7,046 nucleotides of DNA from contig JAFBAJ010000582.1 in the NCBI GenBank assembly GCA_019247865.1, positions 1 through 7,046 of the forward strand. Direction: 5' to 3'. The position numbers and the translations under genes are program-made. Of this stretch, positions 6,281 through 7,046 are shown one piece after another. Under the pieces are notes generated by a model. That model was given only the letters and a program-made list of their open reading frames with translations. It did no database searches and was not told the origin of the DNA. The stretch's first letter is position 1; the number at the start of each line of letters is the position of its first letter. The DNA comes from Acidobacteriota bacterium. Lineage in GTDB: Bacteria; Acidobacteriota; Blastocatellia; Pyrinomonadales; Pyrinomonadaceae.

Positions 6281-6316
6281 TGATAATGTCACGCGCCCTG
6301 ATAAAGTTGATATAGG
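6281..6316. repeat. TGATA-type short repeats upstream of the anti-sigma gene
   Basis: TGATA occurs at 6281, 6299 and 6308, offsets of 18 and 9 bp. The 9-mers TGATAATGT, TGATAAAGT and TGATATAGG are related. The last contains the anti-sigma ribosome-binding site. The GATAAT at 6282-6287 resembles a -10 box, but the best -35 match (TTGTGT at 6261-6266) is only 15 bp upstream, so a promoter here is weakly supported. Confidence 0.25.
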
Positions 6317-6319
6317 AAG

Positions 6320-6913
6320 ATGAAGACTCAACACATCATATTCGAGAAACTGGCCGACCTGGCCGAGAACCGCCGGACGCTGCAGGATGATGCGGCCGAC
6401 AGCCGGCACCTGTCTGAATGCGCGGACTGCTCAGGGCAGCTCGCGCGCCTCGCACAGCTTGTCAATCTCATGCGACAGGACACCGCGGTCGATGCGCCGC
6501 GCGATGTCGTCTCGCACGCGCTCAACCTGTTCAGCCCGCGCGCGACCGAGGCCAAGCCCTCCGTCATGCAGCGCGTGATGGCCGTGCTCAGCTTTGACAG
6601 CCGCCAGTTGTCCCCTGCCTTCGGCGTCCGCTCCGGCCAGTCCGTCGCGCGCCAGCTGCTCTTCAGCGTCGGCGAGCACGACCTGGATCTGCGCGTGGCT
6701 CCGGACGACGGCGCGTGGGTCGTCTCCGGGCAGGTCCTGGGCGAGTGCACAAGCGGCCTGGTAAACCTCCACAGCCAAACCGTCGCGGAGAGCGCGCCCC
6801 TCAACGAGCTTTGCGAATTCACACTGCCGCGCGTTCCTTCGGGCAAATACTCTCTTCTCATCAGCTTCTCCGGCACAGAGATCGAAGTCCCAGAATTTGA
6901 GCTGAAGGCTTAA
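6320..6913 (+). CDS. Soluble ZAS-type (zf-HC2-like) anti-sigma factor
   Basis: This 197-residue protein probably sequesters the ECF sigma encoded just upstream. Residues 30-37 form HLSECADC, the H-x3-C-x2-C zinc-binding core of ZAS anti-sigma factors, inside a helical N-terminal segment (about 5-50). No membrane helix is present, so it is cytoplasmic, unlike the many ECF anti-sigmas that span the membrane. The C-terminal half (about 110-197) is predicted beta-rich: LLFSVGEHDLDLRVAP, GAWVVSGQVLG, then LPRVPSGKYSLLISFSG. This looks like a small beta-sandwich that may receive the signal or hold a partner. The ATG at 6320 follows AGGA at 6314-6317 with only 2 nt between, unusually close, but no other in-frame start fits. 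The next gene begins 3 bp after the stop, so all three genes probably act together. The anti-sigma role is inferred from motif and neighbour. Confidence 0.8.
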   Translation: MKTQHIIFEKLADLAENRRTLQDDAADSRHLSECADCSGQLARLAQLVNLMRQDTAVDAPRDVVSHALNLFSPRATEAKPSVMQRVMAVLSFDSRQLSPAFGVRSGQSVARQLLFSVGEHDLDLRVAPDDGAWVVSGQVLGECTSGLVNLHSQTVAESAPLNELCEFTLPRVPSGKYSLLISFSGTEIEVPEFELKA

Positions 6914-6916
6914 CGC

Positions 6917-7046
6917 ATGGAACGTGCGGAGTTGGCAGCGCGTCTCATTGCTGCGGACGAAGCCGGGCGCGAGGCGCTCCTGCGTCGACAGGCGGGGACG
7001 GATGACGCCGCTCTGGCTTACGCGCTCAAGGACATCTGCCTCGACT
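6917..7046 (+). CDS. N-terminal fragment, probable TPR/CHAT-type effector protein, 3'-partial
   Basis: The first 43 codons begin MERAELAARLIAADEAGREALLRRQ and continue to ALKDICLD before the window ends. The segment is helical, rich in Ala, Leu, Arg and Glu. From memory, large tetratricopeptide-repeat proteins with a C-terminal CHAT (caspase-like) domain, encoded next to ECF sigma/anti-sigma pairs in Acidobacteriota and other phyla, start in this way. The domain itself lies outside the window and cannot be confirmed. The ATG is 3 bp after the anti-sigma stop, with AAGG at 6905-6908 as ribosome-binding site (8-nt spacing), implying coupled translation. Confidence 0.6.
   Translation, partial: MERAELAARLIAADEAGREALLRRQAGTDDAALAYALKDICLD

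Noticed and set aside
6261..6287. Sigma70 promoter TTGTGT/GATAAT before the anti-sigma gene
   Set aside because: The -35 matches only 3 of 6 and the spacing is 15 bp; not convincing.

Overview
The window is GC-rich bacterial chromosome with tightly packed genes. It carries a two-component signalling cluster on the left and an ECF sigma-factor cluster on the right. The gene content suits Acidobacteriota (Blastocatellia-like) or a similar soil phylum. Pointers are PAS/NtrB-type kinases feeding a sigma54 activator, and an ECF sigma followed by a soluble zinc anti-sigma and the start of what looks like a TPR/CHAT-type protein. The taxonomy is inferred from family resemblance, not proven.

Positions 1-4434 (+) hold three genes that read as one operon. 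The first is a membrane PAS histidine kinase, cut at its 5' end by the window edge. The second is a soluble REC-PAS-histidine kinase that overlaps the first by 26 bp. The third is an NtrC-family sigma54 activator (REC-AAA+-Fis HTH), 11 bp downstream. All catalytic and phospho-acceptor residues are visible, so the set could work as a branched relay: two kinases, two receiver domains, one transcriptional output.

Positions 4445-4903 (-) hold a small convergent gene for a two-helix membrane protein of unrecognised function, possibly PH-like at its C-terminus. Its promoter lies so close to the ATG that the mRNA would be nearly leaderless. The next intergenic stretch (4904-5098) is the most interesting part. 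It holds a perfect 10-bp inverted repeat, then a sigma54-like -24/-12 element about 60 bp further on, then a Shine-Dalgarno separated from its ATG by nine T's. The arrangement resembles an enhancer plus sigma54 promoter for the single-domain response regulator at 5099-5479. The adjacent NtrC-type activator is the obvious candidate to bind it.

Positions 5480-6226 hold a 183-bp leader followed by an ECF-type sigma factor. A 19-codon upstream reading frame ends in an ATGA overlap with the preferred sigma start. A soluble ZAS-type anti-sigma follows after 93 bp (6320-6913). Three bases after its stop begins the N-terminus of a further protein, cut by the right edge (6917-7046), which resembles the start of TPR/CHAT effector proteins found beside such sigma factors.

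No RNA genes, insertion sequences, CRISPR arrays or convincing intrinsic terminators were seen.
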